Source: Clostridium sp. cel8 (GTDB lineage Bacteria > Bacillota > Clostridia > Clostridiales > Clostridiaceae). From it: DNA of 64,000 nt. A program made the position numbers and the translations under genes. The notes under the pieces were generated by a model. The model had not been told where the DNA came from, made no database searches, and saw only the letters and a program-made list of their open reading frames with translations. Positions 55,637 to 64,000 of the stretch are shown here, one piece after another. Numbering within the stretch: position 1 is the stretch's first letter; the number at the start of each line of letters is the position of its first letter. The stretch is taken from NCBI RefSeq assembly GCF_014050525.1, contig NZ_JACGAG010000001.1, positions 258,501-322,500 of the forward strand, written 5' to 3'.

Positions 55637-55642
55637 GTTATA

Positions 55643-56920
55643 CTAACCAATTTTCTTATTAAATATATTTAAAAGGCCAAGTCTTTTCACTCTTGTCCTT
55701 ATCTCTTCTCTATCTATAGAATAAAGTCCTCTTTCCTTCATCCTGTTAAAGTACTCTGCGCCTGCAAATGTATATCTGTTTTTCCTTCCTTCTTCTGTGG
55801 CTATTCTAGTATTGGCATAATTTATAATATCACCTATAACTGTTTCTGTTGGAAGTATTACTGTAGGCTTCTTTAGAGCATATCTTGCAGCATTGTGTCC
55901 TGCAAGTGAACCTGTACATATTGCCTCTGTATGTCCAACAAATAGTCCGCTTTTCTCACCTCCACAGAATAGATTGTAAACTCCCTTTACCCTCAAATCA
56001 TTATAAACAGGAGCAACAGATAAATATCTTACTGAATTTCCCTTACCACCAGAATAAGGATCTACAAATTTAACATTTTCAAGTCCTGGTATTTTTCTCA
56101 ACTTTTCAAGTGGATAGTAAGGTGTCATAAGTTTAACGTGGCCAGTATCTAGGAGCACCACATTTTCCGCAAATTCTTTAAGTGCGTACTGTTGGCAAAC
56201 CTTCGCCTTTAATTTATCCATATTTATATCTTCCTTTGGAACTTTAAGAACTACTACTCCCTTATCTTCAATCTCATCTAAAATATCCTTACTAATAGTT
56301 TCCTTTGCAAGCTTACAAGATCCACTAAATGCACCGTAATTTCCATCTTCTCTTTCACCATGAAGATCTGGAATTCCTGCACATCTACTTATGCTTATTC
56401 TAGGACCAAAAGATGGACATCTAAGTACACACATTGAGCATCCATTCCCATACTTTATGCAATTTCCCATAGGTCCTGTGGAACCAGTGGCCTCAACAAA
56501 AGCATCTGCCTCTTCATAATCTCCATCTGAGGTGTATATTCCCTTTATTTTATTTTCCTCCATTTTAACGTCAACAACTCTTGATATTAAATTTAACTTT
56601 ATCCCTTTATCTATTAGGTATTTTCTAACTACAGGTTCTATTTTATTAACATCATAGAGCCATGCGTGTTTATGCCCTGGAAAATCAATATTCTTATGCC
56701 TTGTAAGACTATCTGTAATCTTTATTAAATCCCCTGCTCCAAGAGCAGTTATCTCTTCTGCTCCAGTGTATCTTCCATTGTTTCTCATTATGCCTCCTAC
56801 ATTTCCAAGTCCGAGAACCATATCTGTCTTTTCATATACTACAACATCAGCACCTGCTTTTTTTGCAGTAAGAGCAGCTGCACATCCAGACCAACCAGAA
56901 CCTATTACTATTATTTTCAT
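55643..56920 (-). CDS. FAD-dependent oxidoreductase with Cys-rich insert, unknown substrate
   Basis: 425-residue flavoprotein. FAD-binding dinucleotide fold IVIGSGWSGCAAALTAKKAG at the N-terminus and a second motif FCGGEKSGLFVGHTEAICTG near 330-350, as in GidA/TrmFO-like and FAD_oxidored proteins. A Cys-rich stretch about 155-180 (GNCIKYGNGCSMCVLRC) could hold a disulfide or Fe-S centre. ATG 56920 after AGGAGG. It follows the PyrK-like gene by 16 bases, so electrons may pass from NAD(P)H via that protein's flavin and [2Fe-2S] cluster to this enzyme. Not TrmFO itself; substrate not predicted. Confidence 0.65.
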   Translation of the reverse strand: MKIIVIGSGWSGCAAALTAKKAGADVVVYEKTDMVLGLGNVGGIMRNNGRYTGAEEITALGAGDLIKITDSLTRHKNIDFPGHKHAWLYDVNKIEPVVRKYLIDKGIKLNLISRVVDVKMEENKIKGIYTSDGDYEEADAFVEATGSTGPMGNCIKYGNGCSMCVLRCPSFGPRISISRCAGIPDLHGEREDGNYGAFSGSCKLAKETISKDILDEIEDKGVVVLKVPKEDINMDKLKAKVCQQYALKEFAENVVLLDTGHVKLMTPYYPLEKLRKIPGLENVKFVDPYSGGKGNSVRYLSVAPVYNDLRVKGVYNLFCGGEKSGLFVGHTEAICTGSLAGHNAARYALKKPTVILPTETVIGDIINYANTRIATEEGRKNRYTFAGAEYFNRMKERGLYSIDREEIRTRVKRLGLLNIFNKKIG

Positions 56921-56936
56921 AAGATAAAACTCCTCC

Positions 56937-57902
56937 TTAAAATAATCTTCTATCTTTAAATAAATCTCTTGGATCTATTTGAACTTTGCACAACCTTTTA
57001 ACTACATCATTTTCATAGTGCTTAGTACAGCTGGCACATATTCCTTCCCCACAACTCATTTTGGTATTATTGCAGCAGGAAATCTTTATTGACTCATCTA
57101 AAAAATCAATAATTCTATAAGTTAATATATCAGCACCTCCAACATGAACTATATTTACGTCATTGTCTTTTAATATCTTTTTTAAAGTTAACTTTAACTT
57201 TTCTGTAATATATCCATTTTCAATGGTGTTTAAATTTATTATTTTAGAACTATACTTTTTAAAGTACTCTTCTCCAAAATTAGTTTTAAACTGAGGATCT
57301 ACAATAGATATAATTTTATTGTTATTCTCATGTAACTTTCTCATGACATGAACAGAAGGTGCTATTCCTATTCCCCTTGCTATGATTACTGCAGTACCAT
57401 CTTTTACCCTGTCCACATTTTTTAATCCCATTATTCCATTTGAAAAAGGTCCCCGCACAAGTATTTCTTCTCCTTTATTTAGTTTTAACAAGCTCTTTGT
57501 CTTAGTTCCAACTGCCTTAATTACAACCTTCACTGTATTTTTTTTCCTATTTTCATCCATTATGGATATTGGTGTGTCATAGTATATTGGATCTGAGGGA
57601 CTTCTCAAAAACACAAAACTCCCTGGATATACAAGCTCCCGTACAAGTTCATTAGGAAGCTTTAGAATAAAGCTATACAGATCTTTTTCAAAAATATCCT
57701 TTTTTTCTATAGTACAGTTGTAAGTTTTTCTTAAATTCTGAAATTTTTTCCCATTTGATATATACTTTTCATATATGCAAACTCCACACCAATTTTGACA
57801 TTGACAAAAATCATCACCATAGAGCTGAGAACACAATATGCAGTCATTTGTTTCTGCAAGATGGCATGGACAATATCTACTTCCAGCATCAATACAATAC
57901 AT
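56937..57902 (-). CDS. PyrK/sulfide dehydrogenase-like FAD-[2Fe-2S] electron-transfer protein with Cys-rich N-terminus
   Basis: 321 residues. The first 45 contain nine cysteines (pattern C-P-C-H...C-I-L-C...C-Q-C...C-G-V-C), which is unusual for this family and may bind Fe-S or zinc. Then a ferredoxin-reductase fold: FAD part about 60-150 (YDTPISI, LVRGPFSNG) and NAD part from about 165 (VIIARGIGIAPSVHVM, HVGGADI). The C-terminal [2Fe-2S] motif is CGEGICASC with a further Cys at VKRLCK. ATG 57902 after GGAGG. Paired with the FAD oxidoreductase gene and not with pyrD, so probably not the dihydroorotate dehydrogenase partner. Confidence 0.75.
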   Translation of the reverse strand: MYCIDAGSRYCPCHLAETNDCILCSQLYGDDFCQCQNWCGVCIYEKYISNGKKFQNLRKTYNCTIEKKDIFEKDLYSFILKLPNELVRELVYPGSFVFLRSPSDPIYYDTPISIMDENRKKNTVKVVIKAVGTKTKSLLKLNKGEEILVRGPFSNGIMGLKNVDRVKDGTAVIIARGIGIAPSVHVMRKLHENNNKIISIVDPQFKTNFGEEYFKKYSSKIINLNTIENGYITEKLKLTLKKILKDNDVNIVHVGGADILTYRIIDFLDESIKISCCNNTKMSCGEGICASCTKHYENDVVKRLCKVQIDPRDLFKDRRLF

Positions 57903-58159
57903 GTAAACAACCTCCGCTTATTTTTATAATTGCTATCTTTGTAACACTATACATTATTAGAATATTTTTTAATGATAAATTTGTTACTTAAAAGCAATAC
58001 TAATAAAATAAACACACTGAAAGTGGATAGATTTTTAATATTTTATATGTTATAATTTGTTTCAACAAGTACTATATGAATTTATTTTGTATGATATAGT
58101 CAATATTTAATTAAGATTTCATAATATATTTATAAATGAATTAAGAAAGGATGTTTGAG

Positions 58160-58876
58160 ATGAAAGAAAATTATGACTTAACTAATCCTTATGAAATTGC
58201 AAGGTACATAAAAGAATCTAAAAAATCTACTCCTGTAAAAGTATATGTAAAAGGCGACTTATCTCAATGTGAATTTGGAAATATAGAAGACTATGGCTCA
58301 TCAGATTTTCACATTCTATTTGGTGAAAGCTCAGAGGTTACAGATTTTCTAAAGGAAAATAGTTCCAAAATAAAACAATTTAAAATTGAGTACGACAGAC
58401 GTAACTCAGCTATTCCACTTATAGACTTAAGAAATATAGACGCAAGAATTGAACCTGGTGCAATAATAAGAGATAAAGTAAAAATAGAAAAAGGTGCCGT
58501 AATTATGATGGGTGCTGTAGTAAACATAGGAGCTGAAATTGGTGAAGGTACTATGGTAGATATGAATGCCGTTGTAGGTGCAAGGGGAAAATTAGGTAAA
58601 AATGTTCACCTTGGTGCAGGTTCTGTAATTGCAGGTGTCCTTGAACCACCAAGTAAATCACCATGCATAATAGGGGACAATGTACTTATAGGTGCTAATT
58701 CAGTTATACTTGAAGGTGTAAAAATTGGAAATGGTTCTGTTATTGCTGCAGGTTCTGTTGTAGTTAAAGATGTTCCAGAAAATGTAGTTGTAGCTGGATC
58801 ACCTGCAAAAGTTGTAAAAGTTGTTGATGACAAGACAAAAGACAAAACTCAACTTCTTGCAGACTTAAGAGAGTAA
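58160..58876 (+). CDS. dapH: Tetrahydrodipicolinate N-acetyltransferase
   Basis: Acetyl-CoA-dependent enzyme of the acetyl branch of the lysine/diaminopimelate pathway. N-terminal domain [11 protein letters not shown], ending [15 protein letters not shown], then left-handed beta-helix hexapeptide repeats (about 90-215; [32 protein letters not shown]). Length 238 is typical. GAAAGGA suits ATG 58160; the ATG three codons earlier lies inside the ribosome site. It stands alone, without dapA, dapB or lysA nearby. Confidence 0.93.
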   Translation: MKENYDLTNPYEIARYIKESKKSTPVKVYVKGDLSQCEFGNIEDYGSSDFHILFGESSEVTDFLKENSSKIKQFKIEYDRRNSAIPLIDLRNIDARIEPGAIIRDKVKIEKGAVIMMGAVVNIGAEIGEGTMVDMNAVVGARGKLGKNVHLGAGSVIAGVLEPPSKSPCIIGDNVLIGANSVILEGVKIGNGSVIAAGSVVVKDVPENVVVAGSPAKVVKVVDDKTKDKTQLLADLRE

Positions 58877-58877
58877 A

Positions 58878-58916
58878 TAAAAATGTTCCCGAATTTATAT
58901 TTTGGGAACATTTTTA
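58878..58916. terminator. Bidirectional terminator between dapH and the amidinohydrolase gene
   Basis: AAAATGTTCCC pairs with GGGAACATTTT around a 13-base loop, with T-runs on both strands. Confidence 0.85.
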
Positions 58917-58917
58917 T

Positions 58918-59760
58918 TTACTCTCTTTTTAATGGGAAAGTCATGCAGTGTATTCCTCCATTGTGCTTAAAAATCTCATTTAAATCAATTTCTATAACTT
59001 CAATCCCATAAGATCTCAGCTTTTTATTTACAACACTGTTATTTTTAAAGGACATAACTCTATGCCTTCCAAGTGATTGAATGTTGCAAAAGCAACTCAT
59101 AATATCCTTTCTATCTACATCTATAATATTAAATCCTCTATCATTTAATACATCTAAAAAACTCTGAGGAAGTACTTCCCGGCAGGCAACAGCAAGCTTT
59201 TCATCTACAATATTAAAACACATGTCAAGATGTATACACTTTTCCATACTTGAAACTCCTATTACTTCATATCCGTACTGTTTAAGGCCATTAGTTATTT
59301 CCCTAACTCCAGCTTCATCTGTCCTCTCAAGCATTCCTATAGCTAGAGTATTCTCGTCTAACATAAAGAAATCTCCACCTTCAAAAAATCCCTTAGTGCA
59401 CTTTAAAATACATGGAACTTTAAGCTCTTTCATCTTCTCTTCATATAGTTTAGTTTCCCCTACTCTATCCTTATTTTTAAAATTTCCAAGTATGTATCCT
59501 TCTTTTACACATGCGCCAAAATCTCTTGAAAAAACTTCATCAAAAAATCTAGTATCAGGATCCATAAAAGAAACTTCAACTCCATTTTCCCTATAAGCAT
59601 TTACAAGCTCATTGTGCTCCTTTATACAAGTTTCAGTATTCACTTTAATTTTCTCTCCATTTACAATTTTTTCAGAAAGAGCAAAAGTTGGAGGACACAT
59701 TAATACTTTTTTTAACACTCCAATAGAATTTTTAACAAAATAATCTTTAATTTCTCTCAT
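58918..59760 (-). CDS. Dimethylarginine dimethylaminohydrolase/amidinotransferase-family protein
   Basis: 280-residue penta-repeat (pentein) enzyme. Catalytic set visible: Asp/Glu in TKGFFEGGDFFML, His in KCIHLDMCF, and the nucleophilic Cys in GGIHCMTFPL near the end. The family hydrolyses guanidines such as N-methylated arginines or arginine to citrulline. DDAH-like and arginine-deiminase-like members cannot be separated by eye, and no arc genes are near. ATG 59760 is preferred; GGTGA lies 6 bases upstream, and the in-frame TTG two codons earlier is the alternative. Confidence 0.82.
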   Translation of the reverse strand: MREIKDYFVKNSIGVLKKVLMCPPTFALSEKIVNGEKIKVNTETCIKEHNELVNAYRENGVEVSFMDPDTRFFDEVFSRDFGACVKEGYILGNFKNKDRVGETKLYEEKMKELKVPCILKCTKGFFEGGDFFMLDENTLAIGMLERTDEAGVREITNGLKQYGYEVIGVSSMEKCIHLDMCFNIVDEKLAVACREVLPQSFLDVLNDRGFNIIDVDRKDIMSCFCNIQSLGRHRVMSFKNNSVVNKKLRSYGIEVIEIDLNEIFKHNGGIHCMTFPLKRE

Positions 59761-59913
59761 CTCCAATCACCATATTCTAAAATCATATATATATATATTT
59801 TATCTAGTTAAACAGTAAATATTCTAAATTACTTCTTCTTAATTTTTATACTAATATAAATAAAAAAAGAATAATAATAACTAGAACAATATTTATAAAA
59901 TCGAGGGGATCAT

Positions 59914-60330
59914 GTGAAACATAATATTTTTTATAGGTCAATCAAAAAGTTAAAATCCAGTTTAAAATTCATATTACCCTTTATAATTTTGGCAGCCATA
60001 ATAATTACTCTATTTCCACACTTCTTCAGAAATACCTACACTGTAACTATATCAAATAGACAGATAAAAACTCACGGCAACAAAAAAACATATATAATAT
60101 ACGCTCAACTTGAAGATGGAAGCATAAAGGCATTTAAAGATAAAAACAGTCTAGTTGAATTCAAATTCAATTCAGAAGATATATATAGGGGACTTCAGAT
60201 ATATAGAAAGTATGAAATAAAAACCTATGGATTTAGGATTACCTTCCTATCTTGCTACGAAAATATTGTAAATGTTAAAAAATTAAAAGATAACTTCATA
60301 TACCCATACATCGATCCAAATTCTCACTAA
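59914..60330 (+). CDS. DUF1523-like membrane-anchored protein
   Basis: 138 residues: basic N-terminus, one membrane helix (about 18-38, FILPFIILAAIIITLFP), then an extracytoplasmic domain of about 95 residues. KKTYIIYAQLEDGSIKAFKD, LVEFKFNSEDIY and YGFRITFLSCYENI resemble the DUF1523 pattern (a -DG- strand, KFNSxDIY, YGxRxxFLSxYxNI). Function unknown. GTG 59914 follows GAGGGG. Monocistronic with its own terminator. Confidence 0.65.
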   Translation: MKHNIFYRSIKKLKSSLKFILPFIILAAIIITLFPHFFRNTYTVTISNRQIKTHGNKKTYIIYAQLEDGSIKAFKDKNSLVEFKFNSEDIYRGLQIYRKYEIKTYGFRITFLSCYENIVNVKKLKDNFIYPYIDPNSH

Positions 60331-60340
60331 AATTTTTTGC

Positions 60341-60376
60341 AAAAAGAAACAGGCTCTGTGTCTGTTTCTTTTTATT
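60341..60376 (+). terminator. Terminator of the DUF1523-like gene
   Basis: AAAAAGAAACAG pairs with CTGTTTCTTTTT around a 9-base loop, ending in a U-rich tail. Confidence 0.85.
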
Positions 60377-60664
60377 ATATTATATTAATTTATCATTTTT
60401 TAATTAATATTTTAACATTTTATTATAAATATAGTATAAAATATGATAAATCGTTATATTTTGAGTATTTAATAATTATAATAAGATATTACCCTGTTTA
60501 TTCGATTACAAAGGATTGCTTGGCCATATATCACATTAGCTTTTTTATTTTGATTTTATTATAATATTGTCATCATATAAATTGATTTTTTATTATTTTA
60601 TCAATTTATCACTCTTAAATTTATTATTATATTATTTTATTATTTAAAATAGGGAGGTATTATT
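60377..60664. other. A/T-rich leader region before the ammonium transporter
   Basis: Very A/T-rich with no convincing gene. A plus-strand TATAAT at 60560-60565 is a possible -10, about 100 bases before the start, but its -35 is weak. I see no -24/-12 element, riboswitch or strong stem-loop. Confidence 0.4.
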
Positions 60665-61945
60665 ATGGATAGTAAAGAACTTGTTATTGCGATAGACACT
60701 GTTTGGACACTTATCGCTGCGGTTTTAGTCTTTTTCATGCAAACTGGTTTTGCCATGGTTGAAACTGGTTTTACCAGGGCAAAAAATGCAGGAAATATAA
60801 TGATGAAAAACTTAATGGACTTTGTAATAGGTACTTTAATTTTCTGGATAGTTGGTTTTAGTATAATGTTTGGTGTTGATAAAGGCGGACTAATTGGAGC
60901 ATCTGGATTATTTACATCTGGAAGCTATGATCATCTAGGTCTTGGTATACCAAAAGAAGCATTTTTAATGTTTCAAACTGTATTTTGTGCTACTGCTGCT
61001 ACAATTGTTTCTGGTGCAATGGCTGAAAGGACTAAATTTAAATCATATTTAATTTATAGCTTTTTTATAAGTGCTATTATATATCCTATATCAGGTCACT
61101 GGATATGGGGTGGTGGATGGCTTTCAAATCTAGGTTTCCACGATTTTGCAGGATCTACTGCAGTTCACTCAGTAGGTGGTTGGGCAGCACTAATGGGTGC
61201 TCTGATACTTGGGCCTAGAATTGGAAAGTACACAAAGGATGGTAAATCTAACACTATACCTGGCCATAGTTTAACTTTAGCAACTCTTGGAATGTTTATT
61301 TTATGGGTTGGTTGGTTTGGATTTAACCCTGGTTCAACTTTATCTGGGACAGACTATAACTCAATATCTCACATATTTATAACAACTAACCTAGCAACAG
61401 CAGCTGGTGCATTAGCTGCAATGACAGTTGTATGGATAAAGAATAAAAAACCAGATGTAGGAATGACTTTAAACGGAGTTTTAGCTGGTCTTGTAGGTAT
61501 TACTGCTGGAACAGATGCAGTTAGTGCAGGTGGTGCAGTTATTATAGGCGCTGTATGTGGAGTAGTTGTAGTATATGGATCTGAATTTATAGATAAAGTA
61601 TTAAAGGTAGATGATCCTGTAGGTGCAGTTGCAGCTCATGGATTATGTGGTGCTGCTGGAACTATATTAGTTGGTGTATTCTCTCTTGAAGAGGGTTTAT
61701 TTTACGGAAAAGGTGCTCATCTTTTAGGAGTTCAGGTACTTGGAGTAATAGCTGTTGCAGCTTGGACATTACTTACAACTTTCATACTGTTTAAAGCAAT
61801 AAAAGCTACTGTTGGATTGAGAGTATCTCGCGATGAAGAATTAGCTGGTCTTGATATGCAGGAACATGGAATAAGTTGTTATCCAGACTTTAAGTTAGTT
61901 TCAGAAGATAAATCAGAAGATGAAAATGATACAATTGCAAGTTAA
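60665..61945 (+). CDS. amt: Ammonium transporter (Amt)
   Basis: 426-residue trimeric channel with eleven helices and no cleaved signal peptide (N-terminus MDSKELVIAIDTVWT). The twin-histidine pair is in TAVHSVGGWAAL and AVAAHGLCGAAGT; the aromatic gate lies near AMFQTVFCATAATIV-type helix MFQTVFCATAAT. C-terminal regulatory tail RVSRDEELAGLDMQEHG ends in an acidic stretch (SEDKSEDEND). AGGGAGG precedes ATG 60665. No glnK follows, which is unusual; its PII partner must be elsewhere. Confidence 0.95.
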   Translation: MDSKELVIAIDTVWTLIAAVLVFFMQTGFAMVETGFTRAKNAGNIMMKNLMDFVIGTLIFWIVGFSIMFGVDKGGLIGASGLFTSGSYDHLGLGIPKEAFLMFQTVFCATAATIVSGAMAERTKFKSYLIYSFFISAIIYPISGHWIWGGGWLSNLGFHDFAGSTAVHSVGGWAALMGALILGPRIGKYTKDGKSNTIPGHSLTLATLGMFILWVGWFGFNPGSTLSGTDYNSISHIFITTNLATAAGALAAMTVVWIKNKKPDVGMTLNGVLAGLVGITAGTDAVSAGGAVIIGAVCGVVVVYGSEFIDKVLKVDDPVGAVAAHGLCGAAGTILVGVFSLEEGLFYGKGAHLLGVQVLGVIAVAAWTLLTTFILFKAIKATVGLRVSRDEELAGLDMQEHGISCYPDFKLVSEDKSEDENDTIAS

Positions 61946-61990
61946 TTTCAATTTCCTTTATTCCATAAAAACATCTATCACAAATATCAC

Positions 61991-62030
61991 AAAAAATCTG
62001 CTGTAAAATAAATTTTACAGCAGATTTTTT
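61991..62030. terminator. Bidirectional terminator between amt and the ABC exporter
   Basis: AAAAAATCTGCTGTAAAA pairs perfectly with TTTTACAGCAGATTTTTT (18-base arms, 4-base loop). Its right edge touches the exporter stop codon. Confidence 0.9.
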
Positions 62031-63784
62031 TAATCTTCCAATCCTTCAAACTGCATATTGTAGTAGTAAGAATAAAGTCCACCTTTTTTAAGGAGTTCTC
62101 TGTGATTTCCTCTCTCCTTTATCCTTCCACCTTCTATAACTATTATTTCATCAGCATTTTTTATAGTGCTCAATCTATGTGCAATAACTATAGTAGTTCT
62201 ATTTTTTGCAAGCTTATCAAGGGAATTTTGGATAAATCTCTCGCTTTCATTGTCAAGTGCCGAAGTGGCCTCATCTAGTATAAGTATAGGAGGATTTTCA
62301 AGGAATACCCTGGCAATTGAAATTCTCTGCTTCTGACCACCAGATAGTTTTACTCCCCTTTCTCCTACATAGGTATCATATCCATTTTCCAGTGACATTA
62401 TAAAGTCATGGATATTTGCCTCTTTGGCTGCTTTTATAACTTCTTCATCTGAAGCTGTAGGTTTTCCATATCTTATATTCTCTTTTAAAGTTCCAGAGAA
62501 TAAATACACATCTTGCTGCACTATTCCAATAGAATTTCTAAGTGATTCAAGGGTTACATCTCTAATATCTTTTCCGTCTATCATTATAGAACCTGAAGAA
62601 ACATCATAAAACCTTGGAAGAAGTGAACAAAGAGTTGTCTTTCCTCCTCCTGAAGGCCCTACAAAGGCAATTTTCTTTCCTGATTCTATAGTTAAATTTA
62701 TATTGTTTATAATCTGTTTCTTTTCGTTATATCTAAATGATACATTTCTATACTCTATATTTCCCTTTACATCTTTAATATCCACTGCATCTTTTTTATT
62801 TACTATTTCAGGTTCTGCCTCTACAATATTTAAAAATCTCTTAAATCCTGCAAATCCCTTTTGGAACTGTTCTGCAAAATTTATAAGTATATCTATTGGA
62901 TTTATAAATATATTAATGTAGAGAGCATAAACTGCAAGGTCTGATACTTTAAGAGATCCTTCTGCTATAAAAAATGCTCCTGTAGCAAGTATAACAACGT
63001 ACAAAAGTCCTTCAAAAAAAGCATTACCAGCAATGAATTTTCCCATTTGTTTATAACTTGTTTCCCTTGAAATACGATATGCATTGTTATTTTCATCAAA
63101 CTTTTTCTTTTCTATATGCTCATTTGCAAATGACTTTACAACTCTTACACCTAAAAGACTGTCTTGAACAGATGAGTTTATATTACCCATTTTCTTTCTA
63201 TTGTCGAAAAATATTCTCTGCATTTTTTTATTTTGATAAAATGAAAATACAACCATTACCAAAGTAACTGCAAGGAGTATTAAAGTCATTTTTACATTTA
63301 TAAGCATAAGTATTACAAAAGATCCTATGATCTTTATACCAGAAATGAACACATTCTCAGGTCCGTGATGTGCAAGTTCAGATATATCAAACAAATCAGA
63401 TACCATTATGGACATCATCTGGCCCGTATTGTTTTCATCATAATATGAAAAAGACATCTTTTGAAGATGATAAAACAGATCCTTTCTCATATTATTTTCC
63501 ATTCTCGTACCCATAATATGTCCCCAAGAAGAAATAAAATACTGACAAAAGTACTTTACTATATACATAATAATCATGAGTACAACAATATAGCTTATTG
63601 AATTGAGTATAACTTGTCTATCCTTTATAAATATATTATTTGAAAGATACCCTAAAATCAAAGGAAATGATAGATCTATAAGTGACACCACAAGAGCACA
63701 AAATATATCTGCATAAAAAAGAAACAAGTAAGGTCTATAATACTGTAAAAATCTTTTTAATATTTTTTTCAAATTTTCTGTCAT
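62030..63784 (-). CDS. ABC exporter half-transporter (membrane + ATPase domains)
   Basis: 584 residues of the MsbA/LmrA-like type IV exporter group. Six-helix membrane domain (about 15-320; NTGQMMSIMVSDL in the coupling region) fused to an ATPase with Walker A VGPSGGGKTT, signature LSGGQKQRISIAR, Walker B ILILDEATSALD and H-loop VIAHRLSTI. GGAAAGG precedes ATG 63784. It is a single gene, so probably a homodimer; substrate (drug, lipid, or siderophore-type) unknown. A Fur-box-like site lies 42 bases upstream. Confidence 0.92.
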   Translation of the reverse strand: MTENLKKILKRFLQYYRPYLFLFYADIFCALVVSLIDLSFPLILGYLSNNIFIKDRQVILNSISYIVVLMIIMYIVKYFCQYFISSWGHIMGTRMENNMRKDLFYHLQKMSFSYYDENNTGQMMSIMVSDLFDISELAHHGPENVFISGIKIIGSFVILMLINVKMTLILLAVTLVMVVFSFYQNKKMQRIFFDNRKKMGNINSSVQDSLLGVRVVKSFANEHIEKKKFDENNNAYRISRETSYKQMGKFIAGNAFFEGLLYVVILATGAFFIAEGSLKVSDLAVYALYINIFINPIDILINFAEQFQKGFAGFKRFLNIVEAEPEIVNKKDAVDIKDVKGNIEYRNVSFRYNEKKQIINNINLTIESGKKIAFVGPSGGGKTTLCSLLPRFYDVSSGSIMIDGKDIRDVTLESLRNSIGIVQQDVYLFSGTLKENIRYGKPTASDEEVIKAAKEANIHDFIMSLENGYDTYVGERGVKLSGGQKQRISIARVFLENPPILILDEATSALDNESERFIQNSLDKLAKNRTTIVIAHRLSTIKNADEIIVIEGGRIKERGNHRELLKKGGLYSYYYNMQFEGLED

Positions 63785-63825
63785 TCCTTTCCATACTTTA
63801 TATAGTTAATAAAAAATTACTAACT

Positions 63826-63844
63826 AAAAATAATTATCATTATA
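63826..63844 (-). promoter_or_regulatory. Fur-box-like operator before the ABC exporter
   Basis: Minus strand TATAATGATAATTATTTTT matches 15 of 19 bases of the Fur consensus GATAATGATAATCATTATC. It lies between the exporter gene and a Fur-family gene on the same strand. Chance matches are easy in A/T-rich DNA. Confidence 0.5.
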
Positions 63845-63895
63845 ACATCCACTACAATCTGTGTAAAGTATTGGATTTATAGACCTATAAATATC

Positions 63896-64000
63896 CTATT
63901 TCTGCTCATTCATACATTCTTTACATATACCATAAAAATCAATTTTTATATCTTCTACTTTAAAATTATATTTTTTAGAAATCTCATTTATAAGATCCTT
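63896..64000 (-). CDS. Fur-family metalloregulator, C-terminal 34 residues
   Basis: The gene enters from the right edge and ends at TAG 63896-63898. The visible tail reads KDLINEISKKYNFKV, then EDIKIDFYGICKECMNEQK. The FYGICKEC segment is the C-terminal zinc CxxC that closes Fur, PerR and Zur proteins. Subtype cannot be called from this part. It is directly upstream of the ABC exporter gene, about 110 bases apart. Confidence 0.8.
   Translation of the reverse strand, partial: KDLINEISKKYNFKVEDIKIDFYGICKECMNEQK

Noticed and set aside
60337-60564. 75-codon frame before amt
   Set aside because: Starts inside a terminator, lacks a ribosome site and reflects A/T-rich sequence.

Overview
The window is a low-GC (roughly 30 %) Firmicute chromosome segment. 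Strong GGAGG ribosome sites, frequent TTG and GTG starts, CW_binding_2 wall proteins, a sigma-54/LevR-controlled PTS, a Gram-positive type IV pilus cluster and A/T-rich Rho-independent terminators all point to Clostridium sensu stricto. I cannot fix the species from sequence alone. There are no rRNA or tRNA genes, no CRISPR array, no transposase and no integrated phage. The only phage-like gene is an isolated YopX-type gene.

Layout. 0-17 kb holds mixed metabolism: partial threonine synthase, a cysteine-desulfurase-like enzyme, a fused CbiM-type Co/Ni transporter component, a wall amidase, a CNNM/CBS membrane protein, a cold-shock protein, a GntR(YtrA)/DUF1648 pair with a clear operator, an orphan LarA-type protein, a 0.75-kb array of palindromic non-coding repeats, a sulfur group (TauE + DUF1634 and a small siroheme sulfite-reductase-like protein whose start is out of frame across an A8 run), an L-lactate/2-hydroxyacid dehydrogenase, and an M20 peptidase pseudogene with an internal deletion. 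17-24 kb is a cellobiose-type PTS operon (IIA, IIB, 6-phospho-beta-glucosidase, IIC) read from an excellent sigma-54 promoter. It diverges from its LevR/CelR-type activator, with repeated TAGTGTTTTA boxes between them. 24-31 kb is a mannitol-type PTS operon with two tandem mtlA copies (each with its own duplicated promoter and operator), mtlR, mtlF and, in place of canonical MtlD, a zinc-type dehydrogenase. 31-44.5 kb carries a second-type methionine aminopeptidase and a maltodextrin regulon: MsmK-type ATPase, PucR-like regulator, LacI regulator with tandem operators, binding protein, two permeases, GH31 glucosidase, MalQ and glycogen/maltodextrin phosphorylase.

44.7-54.4 kb is a ten-gene type IV pilus operon read leftward: prepilin peptidase, major pilin, PilB, PilC, a PilM-PilN fusion, a PilO-like protein, a 616-residue prepilin with a large repeat-rich extension, and three minor pilins. 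No PilT or secretin is present. 54.6-64 kb holds a lipoprotein, an uncharacterised FAD oxidoreductase/PyrK-like flavoprotein pair, DapH, a DDAH-like amidinohydrolase, a DUF1523-like membrane protein, an Amt ammonium transporter without GlnK, an ABC exporter with a Fur-box-like site, and the end of a Fur-family gene.

The most unusual items are the giant prepilin, the palindromic repeat array, the poly(A) frame break at the start of the sulfite-reductase-like gene, the duplicated mtlA with its regulatory DNA and the non-canonical dehydrogenase, and the uncharacterised FAD/Fe-S pair. I do not see a clearly new defence or mobile system. All functions are inferred from motifs read by eye; no database search was run.
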